Origin: Candidatus Omnitrophota bacterium
Lineage (GTDB): Bacteria; Omnitrophota; Gorgyraeia; Zapsychrales; Zapsychraceae
DNA length: 64,000 nt
Assembly (NCBI GenBank): GCA_018062515.1
Contig: JAGOSC010000004.1
Location: 10,507-74,506, forward strand
Reading direction: 5' to 3'
Each line of letters opens with the position of its first letter. Position 1 is the stretch's first letter. Below are positions 17,098 through 28,522 of this stretch, one piece after another. The notes below the pieces were generated by a model, which made no database searches, was not told where the DNA came from, and saw only the letters and a program-made list of their open reading frames with translations. The position numbers and the translations under genes were made by a program.

Positions 17098-18786
17098 TTA
17101 TTCCCACTCGATGGTTGCGGGCGGTTTGGAGCTTATGTCAAAAACAACTCGATTGATTCCAGGAACTTCATTGATAACGCGATTTGAAATTTTTCCTAAA
17201 ACGTCGTATGGGATTTGAGCCCAGTCAGCCGTCATTCCGTCGGTACTGGTTACACAACGCAAGGCAATGACATTTTCATATGTTCTTTTGTCACCCATAA
17301 CCCCGACGGTGTTGATAGGCAGCAGTACTCCGAAGGCTTGCCAAACTTCATGATATAAACCGGCTTTTTTTATCTCGTCGACGATACGTTCATCGGCTTC
17401 GCGCAAAAGTTCCAAACGGTCTTTTGTGATCTCTCCTAAAATGCGGATGGCGAGACCAGGCCCCGGAAACGGCTGACGTTTAAGAATAGAATCAGGCAGG
17501 CCTAAATGTTTTCCAATTTCTCTGACCTCATCTTTGAATAATTCTCTGAAAGGTTCAATCAATTCTAATTTCATATTTTTGGGCAAACCACCGACATTAT
17601 GATGGCTTTTAATAACTGAGGAAGGCCCTCCCGTCGGTGAATAAGACTCAATCACGTCCGGATACAAAGTGCCTTGAGCTAAAAACGCGATATTTTTGAC
17701 TCTTTTGGATCGGTCCATAAAAACTTGCACAAATTCATCACCAATAATCTTTCTTTTCTCTTCCGGATCAACAATGCCTTTTAGACGATCTAAAAAGCGG
17801 GTCTCCGCGGACACGACCGTTAAATTCATTTTAAAGTTACCTTTAAAATTACGTTCGACTTTGGCGACTTCATTCTTTCTTAAAAGACCATTATCCACAA
17901 AAATACAATGAAGTTTACTGCCAATGGCTTTATGAATCAACATAGCAGCGACGGAAGAATCAACGCCTCCGCTTAATCCCAAAACGACTTTTTTGCTGCC
18001 GACCGTTTCCTTAATTTGTTTGATGGTGCTGTTAATAAACTTATCCATCGTCCATCGAGGCAGGCAACCACAAATCTGAAATACGAAATTTAATAATAAT
18101 TGAGTTCCGCGTTGAGTATGAGCGACTTCAGGATGAAACTGAACGGCATAAATCTTTTTTGCTCTGTTGGCTATAGCAGCAACCGGCGCACTTAATGTAT
18201 GGGCAATCTTAACAAATCCAACAGGCAGTTTTTTGATCTCATCGCTGTGGCTCATCCAACATGTCAAGTTGGAGGGTAAATTAGAAAAAAGATCTTTATT
18301 ATTATCAACAAATAATTCTGCCCTTCCAAATTCTCGGTCTTGGCTTGGCTTAACAGTTCCGCCAAAATGATGGACGATGGCTTGCATACCATAACAAACC
18401 CCAAGCATAGGAAGGCCTAATTCAAAAACTTCAGCTTTAGGCATAGGCGCATTTTGATCATAAACGCTTAATGGCCCGCCTGATAAAATAAGACCCTTTG
18501 GTTTTAACTCGTCAATCTCTGCGGCGGATATGTTCCAGGGAACGATCTTACTGAAAACTTTATTCTCTCTTACTCGTCGAGCGATGAGTTGAGTATATTG
18601 TGAACCAAAATCAAGGATTAAAATGACATCCTTACTTTTGATTTTACTGACCTTAATGGATGCGGCGATACGGCTTCTTACTTTTTTGAGTTTGGGAACG
18701 CGGCCCATTCTTTTTTTAGATTTATGAGTTAGCCGTGTTTGCAAACTTAATTTCTTTTTTGGAGCTTCTTTTTTTGATGGATTCAT
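17098..18786 (-). CDS. guaA: GMP synthase (glutamine-hydrolysing) with a basic N-terminal extension
   Basis: Converts XMP to GMP. Domains in order: class I glutamine amidotransferase (nucleophile Cys in GVCYGMQA, His/Glu in [10 protein letters not shown]), ATP pyrophosphatase (P-loop [10 protein letters not shown]), and the dimerisation domain ending in the family tail KPPATIEWE. The usual start ([11 protein letters not shown]) comes only after about 55 residues of Lys/Arg-rich sequence. I use ATG 18786; an upstream TTG (18825) or an internal ATG before GRVPKLKK are alternatives, but all keep an extension. It sits 66 bp downstream of the GuaB3-type gene, so IMP to GMP conversion is encoded in one unit. 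Confidence 0.95.
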   Translation of the reverse strand: MNPSKKEAPKKKLSLQTRLTHKSKKRMGRVPKLKKVRSRIAASIKVSKIKSKDVILILDFGSQYTQLIARRVRENKVFSKIVPWNISAAEIDELKPKGLILSGGPLSVYDQNAPMPKAEVFELGLPMLGVCYGMQAIVHHFGGTVKPSQDREFGRAELFVDNNKDLFSNLPSNLTCWMSHSDEIKKLPVGFVKIAHTLSAPVAAIANRAKKIYAVQFHPEVAHTQRGTQLLLNFVFQICGCLPRWTMDKFINSTIKQIKETVGSKKVVLGLSGGVDSSVAAMLIHKAIGSKLHCIFVDNGLLRKNEVAKVERNFKGNFKMNLTVVSAETRFLDRLKGIVDPEEKRKIIGDEFVQVFMDRSKRVKNIAFLAQGTLYPDVIESYSPTGGPSSVIKSHHNVGGLPKNMKLELIEPFRELFKDEVREIGKHLGLPDSILKRQPFPGPGLAIRILGEITKDRLELLREADERIVDEIKKAGLYHEVWQAFGVLLPINTVGVMGDKRTYENVIALRCVTSTDGMTADWAQIPYDVLGKISNRVINEVPGINRVVFDISSKPPATIEWE

Positions 18787-18852
18787 TGTTTTTTCTTTGA
18801 TTGAGCCGCCGTTGGACGCGCTCAAACCGATTATGTTGCGTTTGTTAGTTAA

Positions 18853-20013
18853 TTATTTACCCATCCCCACTCTTTGCCCGACTTGAAAAACTTTTCCTTC
18901 CGTTTGAATAGAAGGCGCGATTATCATTTCAACATCATGCATTTCTTTGATATTACTTGCACCCAAAGAACCCATAGACGTTTGCAAGGCACCGACCAAG
19001 TTTTGCGATCCGTCATCCACTTTGGCGGGTCCAAATAAAATTTCTTGTAATGTTCCGGTAGTACCAACTCGAATACGTGTTCCCCGAGGAAGATTGGCGT
19101 GCGACGTTGCCATGCCCCAATGAAAACCTTGACCGGGCGCTTCCAATGTTTTTGCGAAAGCCGAACCAACCATACACGCATCTGCTCCAGCTGCAAATGC
19201 CTTACAAATTTCACCACCGATTCTCATTCCTCCGTCGGTAATAATGGAAACGTATTTACCCGTTTTCTTATAATATTGATCTCTAGCAGCGGCGCAATCA
19301 ACCGTCGAGGTGATTTGCGGAACGCCTATACCTAATACGCCTCGCGTTGTACACGCAGCTCCGGGTCCAATTCCAACCAAAAGACCGGCAACTCCGATTT
19401 CGATTAACTCAGAAGCCATTTCAAACGTGACGCAATTTCCCAGAATGATCGGCATTTTCGATTGTCGGATAAATTTTTCTAAATCAACGATCTTATATTC
19501 CGTGGCAACATGTTTTAAGGTGGCAACGGTGGATTGAATGACAAAAATATCACAGCCGGCGTCTTGAGCAATTTTACCGAACTTTTCTGAATTTTGAGGA
19601 ATACAACTGACAACCGCAGGTACGTTTCCCGCTTTTATCTCGCGAATTCTCTTTCCTATTAAATCTTCTTTAACTGGTTGTAAATAAACAGATTGGACTA
19701 GTTTTGTCGCTTCTTCAGGTGAGGCATTAGCGATTTGACTTATAACATCTGCGGGGTTTTCGTATCGGGTTTGAATTCCATCGAGGTTAAGAACAGCTAT
19801 TCCGCCTAATTGGCCCATTTTAATGGCAAAACTGACGTCAACAACACCATCCATGGCTGCGGCAAGTATGGGAACCTTAAATTTATTCCCGCCAACAGAC
19901 CAACTCGTGTCAACTTCATTGGGATTAACGGTCAGCATACCAGGGACTAACGCAATTTCATCAAAACCATAACATCGTCTAGCGCGTCGTCCTATGCCTA
20001 TCCACTCGGCCAT
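18853..20013 (-). CDS. GuaB3-type IMP dehydrogenase-related protein without CBS domains
   Basis: A TIM-barrel enzyme of the IMPDH family, 386 aa, without the CBS pair that interrupts most GuaB proteins. The active-site loop GPGAACTTRGVLGIGVPQ carries the catalytic cysteine (about residue 221), and DGGMRIGGE and GSAFAKT match the phosphate-binding region. This loop is nearest to the GuaB3 subfamily known from cyanobacteria and actinobacteria. Its place directly before guaA supports oxidation of IMP to XMP as the role. A ribosome site with AAGGAAGGAAAG precedes the ATG. Whether the genome also has a classical guaB cannot be seen. Confidence 0.88.
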   Translation of the reverse strand: MAEWIGIGRRARRCYGFDEIALVPGMLTVNPNEVDTSWSVGGNKFKVPILAAAMDGVVDVSFAIKMGQLGGIAVLNLDGIQTRYENPADVISQIANASPEEATKLVQSVYLQPVKEDLIGKRIREIKAGNVPAVVSCIPQNSEKFGKIAQDAGCDIFVIQSTVATLKHVATEYKIVDLEKFIRQSKMPIILGNCVTFEMASELIEIGVAGLLVGIGPGAACTTRGVLGIGVPQITSTVDCAAARDQYYKKTGKYVSIITDGGMRIGGEICKAFAAGADACMVGSAFAKTLEAPGQGFHWGMATSHANLPRGTRIRVGTTGTLQEILFGPAKVDDGSQNLVGALQTSMGSLGASNIKEMHDVEMIIAPSIQTEGKVFQVGQRVGMGK

Positions 20014-20088
20014 TTTCTTTCCTTCCTTGAATGTATTTCGGCTGTAAACCGTTATAATTGAATGTGTTTAGATTGACTAGTTATTAGC

Positions 20089-20103
20089 TCAAACGGAGTT
20101 TGA
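20089..20103. promoter_or_regulatory. Inverted repeat just downstream of the guaB3 promoter (possible operator)
   Basis: A perfect dyad, TCAAAC-GGA-GTTTGA, placed about +4 to +18 relative to the predicted start. Position suits a repressor site, but no regulator is known for it and chance is possible. Confidence 0.35.
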
Positions 20104-20113
20104 TTAAAGTAAT

Positions 20114-20142
20114 AATATAGTCATTTTGGTTGGAATTGTCAA
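20114..20142 (-). promoter_or_regulatory. Predicted sigma70 promoter for guaB3-guaA
   Basis: Minus strand: TTGACA (20137-20142), 17-bp spacer, TATATT (20114-20119). The start is expected near 20107, giving a leader of about 94 nt before the ATG at 20013. Confidence 0.7.
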
Positions 20143-20181
20143 GCAAGAAAAAAAGACAACTGCAAACCCAATTCAATTCTT

Positions 20182-23100
20182 TTAGTTTACAGTTAAACTA
20201 AGATGAGCATGTTCAATCGGTTTACTATCCTGCAGATCCTGCAAATTAGATGTCACAGTATCGACATCATTTTCAATTCTATTTGAAAGCTTTAAGAACG
20301 ATGACAAATTAGTAATCGGGATTACATTAATAATAGTCGGCGCTAAACCATTTATGTGAATTTGATGATGAGAGCCATTAAATTTGGGAAAAACAAGCGA
20401 TTGTGCGCCTTTATGTTCAACTTTAAACAGATTAGGATCCAGGTCAATACCTCCAAGATCTTTTTCATTTGGCAATTTCTTAGACATCCGTGTAGATAAC
20501 ATTGATTTATCACCAGATCCGTTTACAGCCGGTTCAAAAATTGAGGCATCGACCTTTGATATGGACGGATAATTAATTCCGGCGCGGTCAGCTTCGTAAG
20601 CTAATGCGGCGTTTTTTTCATCTAACAAATCTTCCGGGAAAATTTTCCAAAACCCCAGCAATCTCCCTCCAACGAGAAGGACATAGGCTGCACGCTCAGT
20701 CAGTTGATAGCTAGTTATATTTGCCAAGGTCTGAACGGATGCACCCTTTTTGAGATCCCATCCGCGTTGCTTATACAGCGCTTCCCTTAAGAACTGAACG
20801 CCTTCAATATATTCAGGGCGATGAGCTAATATATATTCTCTATCCAAACGTATCTCGTCATAAACATCATCTAGCAATTTATAAACTTCCCCTTCTCCTT
20901 CAGCAGCCAAAGATTCTTCCAAAATCTGTATGAAGTCTTCAGATAACATAGCTAAGTCTGAATTTTTAGCCGTAAACTTAGCCCAAGAAAGATTATAGAC
21001 TTCATTCTTAGCAAATAAATTTTTGTATCCACGATTTATTACTTCTTCACGGACCTCCCGCAAAGGGTCTTCTGTCTTACTTATTTTGGCGAATTCCGGT
21101 GCGACTTTGGATTCGGCATAACTTGTTTCTTTAATGAATGGGCCATAATCATCTTCTTCTAAAGGCTCATATCGATATTTGACATCAGTACGCACATCAT
21201 AACCTGACTTTTGTAATGCCTCCAATATATCTGACTGATTATTTGATGCAGGAAATACGGCTGCTCTTTTTTCCTTAACTATTTTGTCATTACTCAAAAT
21301 AAAATATCGCTCATAAACAGATTTATATTGTCCTGATAAATCTTTCACTGACTCATAATCTAGTTTATTCTCATTCATTAGCTTCTCTATTTCATCACTC
21401 GTATAATCAAATAATGTATGGATACCAACCAAATTCTTCGGAAAATTTTCCGGCCAAGTAATACCCTGAATGTCGCCACTGCCCATTGTAAAAATCGCTT
21501 GTGGATTCATTACATCCCTGATTCCTTTAAATGTGCGTACCAACTGACTTTTAGGAATCAAATGAACAGCATTTTCCATAATGACATGATCAGCCTTTAA
21601 ACCAGGGATATCTGATACCAAAGCAAATTCATCCGCACCAAATTCATCTTTCATTTTCTCCCGATTCTGTCCTAATATATAAAATTCAATTTCATCAATA
21701 ACATCATAAATCGACGGAGTATTCAATACTGCACGAGCGTATTCCATATAGCCGCGGGACAATCCATAGCCGACATCCACTAAAACTAATTTTCTTATTT
21801 TTTTATGATTTCGTTTTAATAACTCTATTAATTTTAAGCCCGCTCCGCCTGTACCAGCCGACGCGTCAAGAATAACATCTTGTCCATTCGGATTAATTGT
21901 TTCAACAACACTGTTCAAATCAAATTCCAAATTCTGCTGGTACCACTTTGCCTTAACTACTTTTTCGCCATAAATGTACGCACCACTTCCTATTTTGATT
22001 TGTCCGCCGGTGGGATCGAGCCGTTCAATAAATGTCGGCGTGCCGTCCGCTCTAAAAATTTCACCGTATACAGGTTTATCGGAATTATTGAGTTTAACCG
22101 TTACGTTACGATTACCCCGTGCTGCCAATTTTTCCTTTTGTTGAGGAGTCAAATCACCTTCATTTATAAGGGCTTCGTCGACGTTGTTTATTTTTGTGAA
22201 GTCGCCGCCTCCTGAAAAATATTGGCGAGGAATGGTGTGTTTTGTAACCGAATCATAATCTTCTTTAATAAAGTTATAAACGCCCTTTTTAAAAGATTCA
22301 ACATACTGGCTATAAATTTTTTGATTTAAAGTCTTATCTTGAGTTTCTATGCCTTCCGTCTTATTCTGGTCGACATAAATTTTTTCAATCAAACTTCCTC
22401 TCAGATTATCTTTGTACCAACTAGCAAGGATTACCGCATGATATATTTGACGAAGCTGACTAAATGTTTTCCCTTCGTTCACTTCTCTTTCAATCTCAGG
22501 AATCAAAACTTCCCGCACAACATCCAAGGAAGCGCCGGTGATCACATCAGCTTGATCACTTGTTTGTCCGTGTTTTTGAATAGCTTGGTGATTTTCAAGA
22601 GCCAAATAATCTTCTTCCAACATGACTTTTAATTTACTTTCAACGATAACAACACTATTGTTCTGCTCAAAAATAACCGCTTTTTCCGGAACAATCCATA
22701 TCTTATTAAAAGTATTCATGGGAATATCAGCCGAACCGAATTTTTCATAAGCCAACTGATGAACCTTCTGCCAAAATTTCTTTCCTGTCTGTGCATCCGG
22801 ATACATCATCGACGACGTTAATTGTTTTAACATATAATCCTGAGCCAAAAGATCGATACCCATGTCGGTCTTGCCGAGGTTTTCTGGAATCATACGATTT
22901 TCTTCAAATGGAGATAAATTCACCCACAATTCATACTCCGGGGTAGTCAATGCAGCAAGGAAATATTTTATCAATCGTTTGGATTCGGTTTGAAACTGCT
23001 GATCATCAAAATTTTCCTGTCCAGGATTAATAATAAAACTCATTTCAAGAGGATTATTGGGATGAATGGTAATTCCCGTAATAATGGCTGGAGAAAAAAT

Positions 23101-23259
23101 TCCCGACGACGTGATTAAAGTGTCTGATGCCGGTAAATTTAAATTGGCGAAAACCTGAGCACAGCTCGGAGGCGTGACCGATGTAGCCAAAAACAAAATT
23201 AAAATGAAGTGGTTAATAAAATGAAGAAATGAATGTTTTTTAGAATTTAAAAAACGCAT
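20182..23259 (-). CDS. Large exported protein with methyltransferase-like core, Omnitrophota style
   Basis: A 1025-residue protein with an N-terminal signal sequence (hydrophobic 10-28, likely cut near SCA-Q at 32-35). Residues about 60-220 hold a conserved-looking block (NNPLEMSFIINPG, LWVNLSPFEENRMIP, GIDLLAQDYMLKQL, LKVMLEEDYLAL) that I associate with large secreted Omnitrophota proteins. Residues about 445-640 resemble a Rossmann SAM-dependent methyltransferase: motif I VILDASAGTGGAG (462-474) and an acidic strand end LVLVDVG (491-497). A C-terminal element GGIDLDPNLF ... IHINGLAPTIINVIPI (936-982) also fits that style. It has its own promoter and a leader of about 130 nt. Function unknown; a SAM enzyme outside the cytoplasm would be surprising. 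Confidence 0.6.
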   Translation of the reverse strand: MRFLNSKKHSFLHFINHFILILFLATSVTPPSCAQVFANLNLPASDTLITSSGIFSPAIITGITIHPNNPLEMSFIINPGQENFDDQQFQTESKRLIKYFLAALTTPEYELWVNLSPFEENRMIPENLGKTDMGIDLLAQDYMLKQLTSSMMYPDAQTGKKFWQKVHQLAYEKFGSADIPMNTFNKIWIVPEKAVIFEQNNSVVIVESKLKVMLEEDYLALENHQAIQKHGQTSDQADVITGASLDVVREVLIPEIEREVNEGKTFSQLRQIYHAVILASWYKDNLRGSLIEKIYVDQNKTEGIETQDKTLNQKIYSQYVESFKKGVYNFIKEDYDSVTKHTIPRQYFSGGGDFTKINNVDEALINEGDLTPQQKEKLAARGNRNVTVKLNNSDKPVYGEIFRADGTPTFIERLDPTGGQIKIGSGAYIYGEKVVKAKWYQQNLEFDLNSVVETINPNGQDVILDASAGTGGAGLKLIELLKRNHKKIRKLVLVDVGYGLSRGYMEYARAVLNTPSIYDVIDEIEFYILGQNREKMKDEFGADEFALVSDIPGLKADHVIMENAVHLIPKSQLVRTFKGIRDVMNPQAIFTMGSGDIQGITWPENFPKNLVGIHTLFDYTSDEIEKLMNENKLDYESVKDLSGQYKSVYERYFILSNDKIVKEKRAAVFPASNNQSDILEALQKSGYDVRTDVKYRYEPLEEDDYGPFIKETSYAESKVAPEFAKISKTEDPLREVREEVINRGYKNLFAKNEVYNLSWAKFTAKNSDLAMLSEDFIQILEESLAAEGEGEVYKLLDDVYDEIRLDREYILAHRPEYIEGVQFLREALYKQRGWDLKKGASVQTLANITSYQLTERAAYVLLVGGRLLGFWKIFPEDLLDEKNAALAYEADRAGINYPSISKVDASIFEPAVNGSGDKSMLSTRMSKKLPNEKDLGGIDLDPNLFKVEHKGAQSLVFPKFNGSHHQIHINGLAPTIINVIPITNLSSFLKLSNRIENDVDTVTSNLQDLQDSKPIEHAHLSLTVN

Positions 23260-23394
23260 GAGAAATCCTGACTTTTTTGAAGGTTGTTTAATTAAAATAA
23301 TTCAAAAAGCTGATCTGAATTTGATTCGAAACCAAAGCTGGATTGTTGTACAGATGTGATTGGGGAATGGCTTATAGTTAAATAAGTTAAAGCT

Positions 23395-23422
23395 AGTATA
23401 CAATACTAAATTGATTAGTCAA
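23395..23422 (-). promoter_or_regulatory. Predicted sigma70 promoter for the large exported protein gene
   Basis: Minus strand: TTGACT (23417-23422), 16-bp spacer, TATACT (23395-23400). An imperfect dyad (GTATAC ... GTATAC arms, 23399-23434) covers it and could be an operator. The region 23260-23394 is the leader; I see no further element in it. Confidence 0.55.
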
Positions 23423-23476
23423 TAGTATATACCCTGACACTCTAGGACATGCTATTATGAATAATTGTACAAAAAG

Positions 23477-23506
23477 AAAGGGCAAGGATATAAATCCTTG
23501 CCCTTT
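23477..23506 (-). terminator. Intrinsic terminator of groES-groEL
   Basis: A perfect 13-bp stem (AAAGGGCAAGGAT with its complement, 23477-23489 and 23494-23506) around a 4-nt loop. On the minus strand it is followed by a T-rich run, 22 bp after the groEL stop. Confidence 0.9.
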
Positions 23507-23527
23507 TTAAGTTCATTTCTGAACGGT

Positions 23528-25180
<1,653 letters not shown>

Positions 25181-25215
25181 TTATAATTTCCTCCGGATTA
25201 AATTCTAATTTAAAT

Positions 25216-25506
25216 TTATTTTACAACCGCGAAAACATCTTCTTCGCGCATAATTAAAAGCTCTTCACCTTCATTCGTGGTGATTTCAGTCCCGCTGTAT
25301 TTTCCGTATAAAACTCGATCACCTTTTTTCACTTCTAAAGCTTTTACTTTACCATCTTCACATACTTTACCTTTTCCAACAGCAACAACTTTACCTTCTT
25401 GAGGTTTTTCTTTGGCTGTTTCAGGTAGCAAGATACCACCTTTGGTTTTTTCAACTGCTTCCAATGGTTTGACTAAAATCCTGTCTGCTAATGGTTGAAT
25501 ATCCAT
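25216..25506 (-). CDS. groES: Co-chaperonin GroES
   Basis: The heptameric lid of the GroEL cavity. The 96 residues show the family start ([13 protein letters not shown]), the mobile loop [16 protein letters not shown], and [21 protein letters not shown] lies 8 nt before the ATG. First gene of the operon, under a CIRCE operator. Confidence 0.99.
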   Translation of the reverse strand: MDIQPLADRILVKPLEAVEKTKGGILLPETAKEKPQEGKVVAVGKGKVCEDGKVKALEVKKGDRVLYGKYSGTEITTNEGEELLIMREEDVFAVVK

Positions 25507-25558
25507 ATCACTCTCCTCCGTATTTAGATTAAATGGATTGAATTTAAAATTCTGTGGG

Positions 25559-25585
25559 TTAGCACTGCCTATCTAAGAGTGCTAA
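25559..25585. promoter_or_regulatory. CIRCE element (HrcA operator) upstream of groES
   Basis: TTAGCACTG-N9-GAGTGCTAA, which differs from the consensus TTAGCACTC-N9-GAGTGCTAA only in the last base of the left arm. It overlaps the -10 and start region, so HrcA repression with heat-shock induction is expected. No hrcA is in the window. Confidence 0.95.
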
Positions 25586-25611
25586 TTTATCAAAAATATC
25601 CTATTTGTCAA
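25584..25611 (-). promoter_or_regulatory. Predicted sigma70 promoter of groES-groEL
   Basis: Minus strand: TTGACA (25606-25611), 16-bp spacer, TAAATT (25584-25589). CIRCE begins within the -10. Confidence 0.7.
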
Positions 25612-25679
25612 GCCCTTTTTTTCTGTGCTGTAATTGCTTTAATCGGAATGAGTAAGGTTTTAGCTAAAAGACGGTGGGG

Positions 25680-26450
25680 TTAAAACGAATGGTAGTGACG
25701 GCTTAATAAGGCCATTCCCTTAAAAACGAGGAGTCGATCAATTTTGGTAATTTTTACGGTAATAAAACGTTTCATAACTTGGGTGTAACCCCCCGTTATA
25801 ATAACCTTTGGCTTCTGTTTCATTTGACTAGATAATTTATGAATGAGTCCATTACACATTTCACCGTATCCATAAAATATCCCGCTCAATATACTTTCTT
25901 CCGTGTTTTTTCCGATCACATTTTTCGGTGACTTAACAGTTTCAATTCGCGGCAGCAGGGCCGTTTTTGAATATAGAGATTCCATAGATAATCGTATTCC
26001 TGGGACAATCATACCGCCTTCATAATGCCCCTTGGATGATAAAACGTCAAATGTAATAGCCGTTCCGAAATCAATCACAATCGCCGGTTGTCCGTATAAC
26101 ATTTTCGCCGCATAAGCAACAACCAGACGATCTTGACCGACCTGTTTTGGGTTGTAATATTTATTTTTCACGGGAACATCCCAATCTTTTCCTATGACAT
26201 GGACGGGAATATCCAATTCTTTCTTAACAAGCTGAACAACAATGTCCGTTTTATCGGGAACTACACTACAAATAATCGCTTCTTTAAGATGAATTTTATC
26301 CTTCGAAATCCGACTCAAAACCTTTCGAAAAACTGTTTTTAATTCATTCTTTTTCAGACGTGAATTCAAATTGTCGATTGCTTTTATCTGTCGACCATTG
26401 AGCAATGCCAACGAAATAGATGTATTTCCGATATCTACGGCTAAAATCAT
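25680..26450 (-). CDS. coaX: Type III pantothenate kinase
   Basis: First step of CoA synthesis from pantothenate. The ASKHA-fold phosphate loop DIGNTSISLAL (5-15), the pantothenate-site region KQVGQDRLVVAYAA, and DFGTAITFDV with GGMIVPGIRLSMESL are all present. The 256 residues match CoaX and not the CoaA or type II enzymes. It begins 32 bp after uvrB. Confidence 0.95.
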   Translation of the reverse strand: MILAVDIGNTSISLALLNGRQIKAIDNLNSRLKKNELKTVFRKVLSRISKDKIHLKEAIICSVVPDKTDIVVQLVKKELDIPVHVIGKDWDVPVKNKYYNPKQVGQDRLVVAYAAKMLYGQPAIVIDFGTAITFDVLSSKGHYEGGMIVPGIRLSMESLYSKTALLPRIETVKSPKNVIGKNTEESILSGIFYGYGEMCNGLIHKLSSQMKQKPKVIITGGYTQVMKRFITVKITKIDRLLVFKGMALLSRHYHSF

Positions 26451-26482
26451 AATAATCTCACTTAAAAATCTGTTCTGGTTGA

Positions 26483-28513
26483 TTACATATGTTTTATTCT
26501 TTTAGGAGCCTTGGAAGATGAAGACTTTTGCGATCCCATATCTTTTCCAGACTTAAGCTCCAGGATTTTATCGCGAATGCGGGCGGCTTTCTCAAATTGC
26601 AAATTCCTCGCCGCTGCCTCCATCTCGCCTTCCAACTCGGCGATATAAGTGGATAATGTATACTCTTCTCTTGCTTGTCCGACGACACTCATCACTGTTT
26701 CTTCAGCTTCTTCGTAAGCTAAATCCTCAATCCCGCCGCGAATTATTTTCTTGATCGTCGCTGGAGTAATATTATGTTCTTTATTAAAAGCAGTCTGGAT
26801 TTTTCGTCGACGATCGCATTCATAAATGGTTGCTCTCATCGCTTCACTCATCGTATCCGCGTACATAATAACCAGGCCTTCAATATTCCTCGCAGCTCGA
26901 CCAGCGGTTTGAATGAGAGATGTCTGTGAACGCAAAAAACCTTGTTTGTCAGCATCCAAAATAGCAACCAAGGTTACCTCCGGCAAGTCGAGCCCTTCTC
27001 TCAATAAGTTTACACCAACCAGACAATCAAATTTTTTTGTTCTTAAATCTTTTAATATTTTTGACCGGTCAATTGTATCAATATCAGAATGAAGATATTT
27101 TACACTTAAACCTTGGTCGATCAAATAATCGGTTAAATCTTCTGACATCCGTTTTGTTAATGTGGTGATTAAGACACGCTGATCGATAGCCGCCCGCTTT
27201 TTAATTTCACCGACTAGATCATCGACTTGTCCTTTAGTAGGCCGTACTTCTATCGGCGGATCGACGATGCCCGTCGGACGGATAATCTGTTCAATAATAT
27301 GCCCCTTGCCGACTTCCTTCTCGTATTTACTTGGCGTTGCGGACACATAAATGGTTTGGTTGGTGATTGACTCGAATTCGGAAAATTTTAAAGGACGATT
27401 ATCCAAACATGACGGAAGGCGAAATCCATAATTAACTAAAGTCTGTTTTCTCGCTTTGTCGCCTTCATACATTCCATTTAACTGTGGAATTGTAACATGC
27501 GATTCATCAATCAAAGTGAGAAAATCCGACGGAAAATAATCGATCAAACATGATGGCCGTGACCCGGGAGGCCGCCCGGATAAATAGCGGGAATAATTCT
27601 CAATCCCGTTACAGTAGCCCATTTCTCTAAGCATTTCCATGTCATAACGTGTTCGTGAATTTAATCGCTGCGCTTCAGCTAATTTTCCTTCAGTTTTCAA
27701 TTTTTTAAGTTGAACATTTAATTCTTCTTCTATTTCCTTCAATGATTCTTCAATACGCGGATGTGAAATAATGTAATGTTTCGCCGGATAAATTGCAACT
27801 TGATCGAGCGTCTGAATTTCATTTCCAGAAACCGGTTCTATTTGTGTAATCTTTTCAATTTCCTCTCCAAAAAACTGTATGCGAAGCGCATCTTGACGAT
27901 AGGCCGGATACACTTCTAAGGTATCACCCCGAACACGGATTTTCCCTCGGGAAAAGTCATAATCATTACGTTCATATTGAATATTGATCAGTTTAAGAAG
28001 TACTTCATCGCGGTCAATTTGTTGGCCGACTTTTAGAAAAAGCAAAAACTCACGGTAATCTTGAGGAGATCCGAGATTATAAATACAGGAAACACTGCCT
28101 ACGATAATGACATCACGTCGAGACATTAAGGCTGTCGTCGAAGAAAGCCTAAGCCTGTCTAGACGATCGTTGACGGAAGAATCTTTTTCAATGTAAATAT
28201 CCGTCTGAGGAACATAGGCCTCCGGTTGATAATAATCATAATAACTCACAAAATATTCAACCGCATTATGCGGAAAAAACTCTTTAAATTCACTGTATAA
28301 CTGAGCGGCCAATGTTTTATTATGAGAAATCACCAACGTCGGACGATTAATTTTTTCAATGACATTAGCCAAAGTAAATGTTTTTCCACTGCCGGTCACA
28401 CCTAAAAGAACCTGTGATTTCACATTCTTATTGATTCCATCCACAAGCTTATCGACGGCATCGAGCTGTTCCGTGACTGGTTTAAATTTACTTTCCAGTT
28501 TAAAATCATTCAT
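26483..28513 (-). CDS. uvrB: Excinuclease ABC subunit B
   Basis: Damage-verifying helicase of nucleotide excision repair. Walker A GVTGSGKTFT, the beta-hairpin region YYDYYQPEAYVPQTDIYIEK, DESHVT, the motif VI region QTAGRAARN, and a C-terminal UVR motif (EMEAAARNLQFEKAARIRD) that binds UvrC are visible. I set the start at ATG 28513 (MNDFKLESKF), which aligns with the family; an upstream in-frame codon would lie inside a terminator. The U run of that terminator ends only 9 nt before this ATG, which leaves no room for an ordinary promoter. Confidence 0.97.
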   Translation of the reverse strand: MNDFKLESKFKPVTEQLDAVDKLVDGINKNVKSQVLLGVTGSGKTFTLANVIEKINRPTLVISHNKTLAAQLYSEFKEFFPHNAVEYFVSYYDYYQPEAYVPQTDIYIEKDSSVNDRLDRLRLSSTTALMSRRDVIIVGSVSCIYNLGSPQDYREFLLFLKVGQQIDRDEVLLKLINIQYERNDYDFSRGKIRVRGDTLEVYPAYRQDALRIQFFGEEIEKITQIEPVSGNEIQTLDQVAIYPAKHYIISHPRIEESLKEIEEELNVQLKKLKTEGKLAEAQRLNSRTRYDMEMLREMGYCNGIENYSRYLSGRPPGSRPSCLIDYFPSDFLTLIDESHVTIPQLNGMYEGDKARKQTLVNYGFRLPSCLDNRPLKFSEFESITNQTIYVSATPSKYEKEVGKGHIIEQIIRPTGIVDPPIEVRPTKGQVDDLVGEIKKRAAIDQRVLITTLTKRMSEDLTDYLIDQGLSVKYLHSDIDTIDRSKILKDLRTKKFDCLVGVNLLREGLDLPEVTLVAILDADKQGFLRSQTSLIQTAGRAARNIEGLVIMYADTMSEAMRATIYECDRRRKIQTAFNKEHNITPATIKKIIRGGIEDLAYEEAEETVMSVVGQAREEYTLSTYIAELEGEMEAAARNLQFEKAARIRDKILELKSGKDMGSQKSSSSKAPKRIKHM

Positions 28514-28522
28514 TTTAGCACC

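Noticed and set aside
25658..25669. Perfect 12-bp palindrome TTTTAGCTAAAA downstream of coaX
   Set aside because: Short, AT-rich, no U run and no regulatory context; likely chance.
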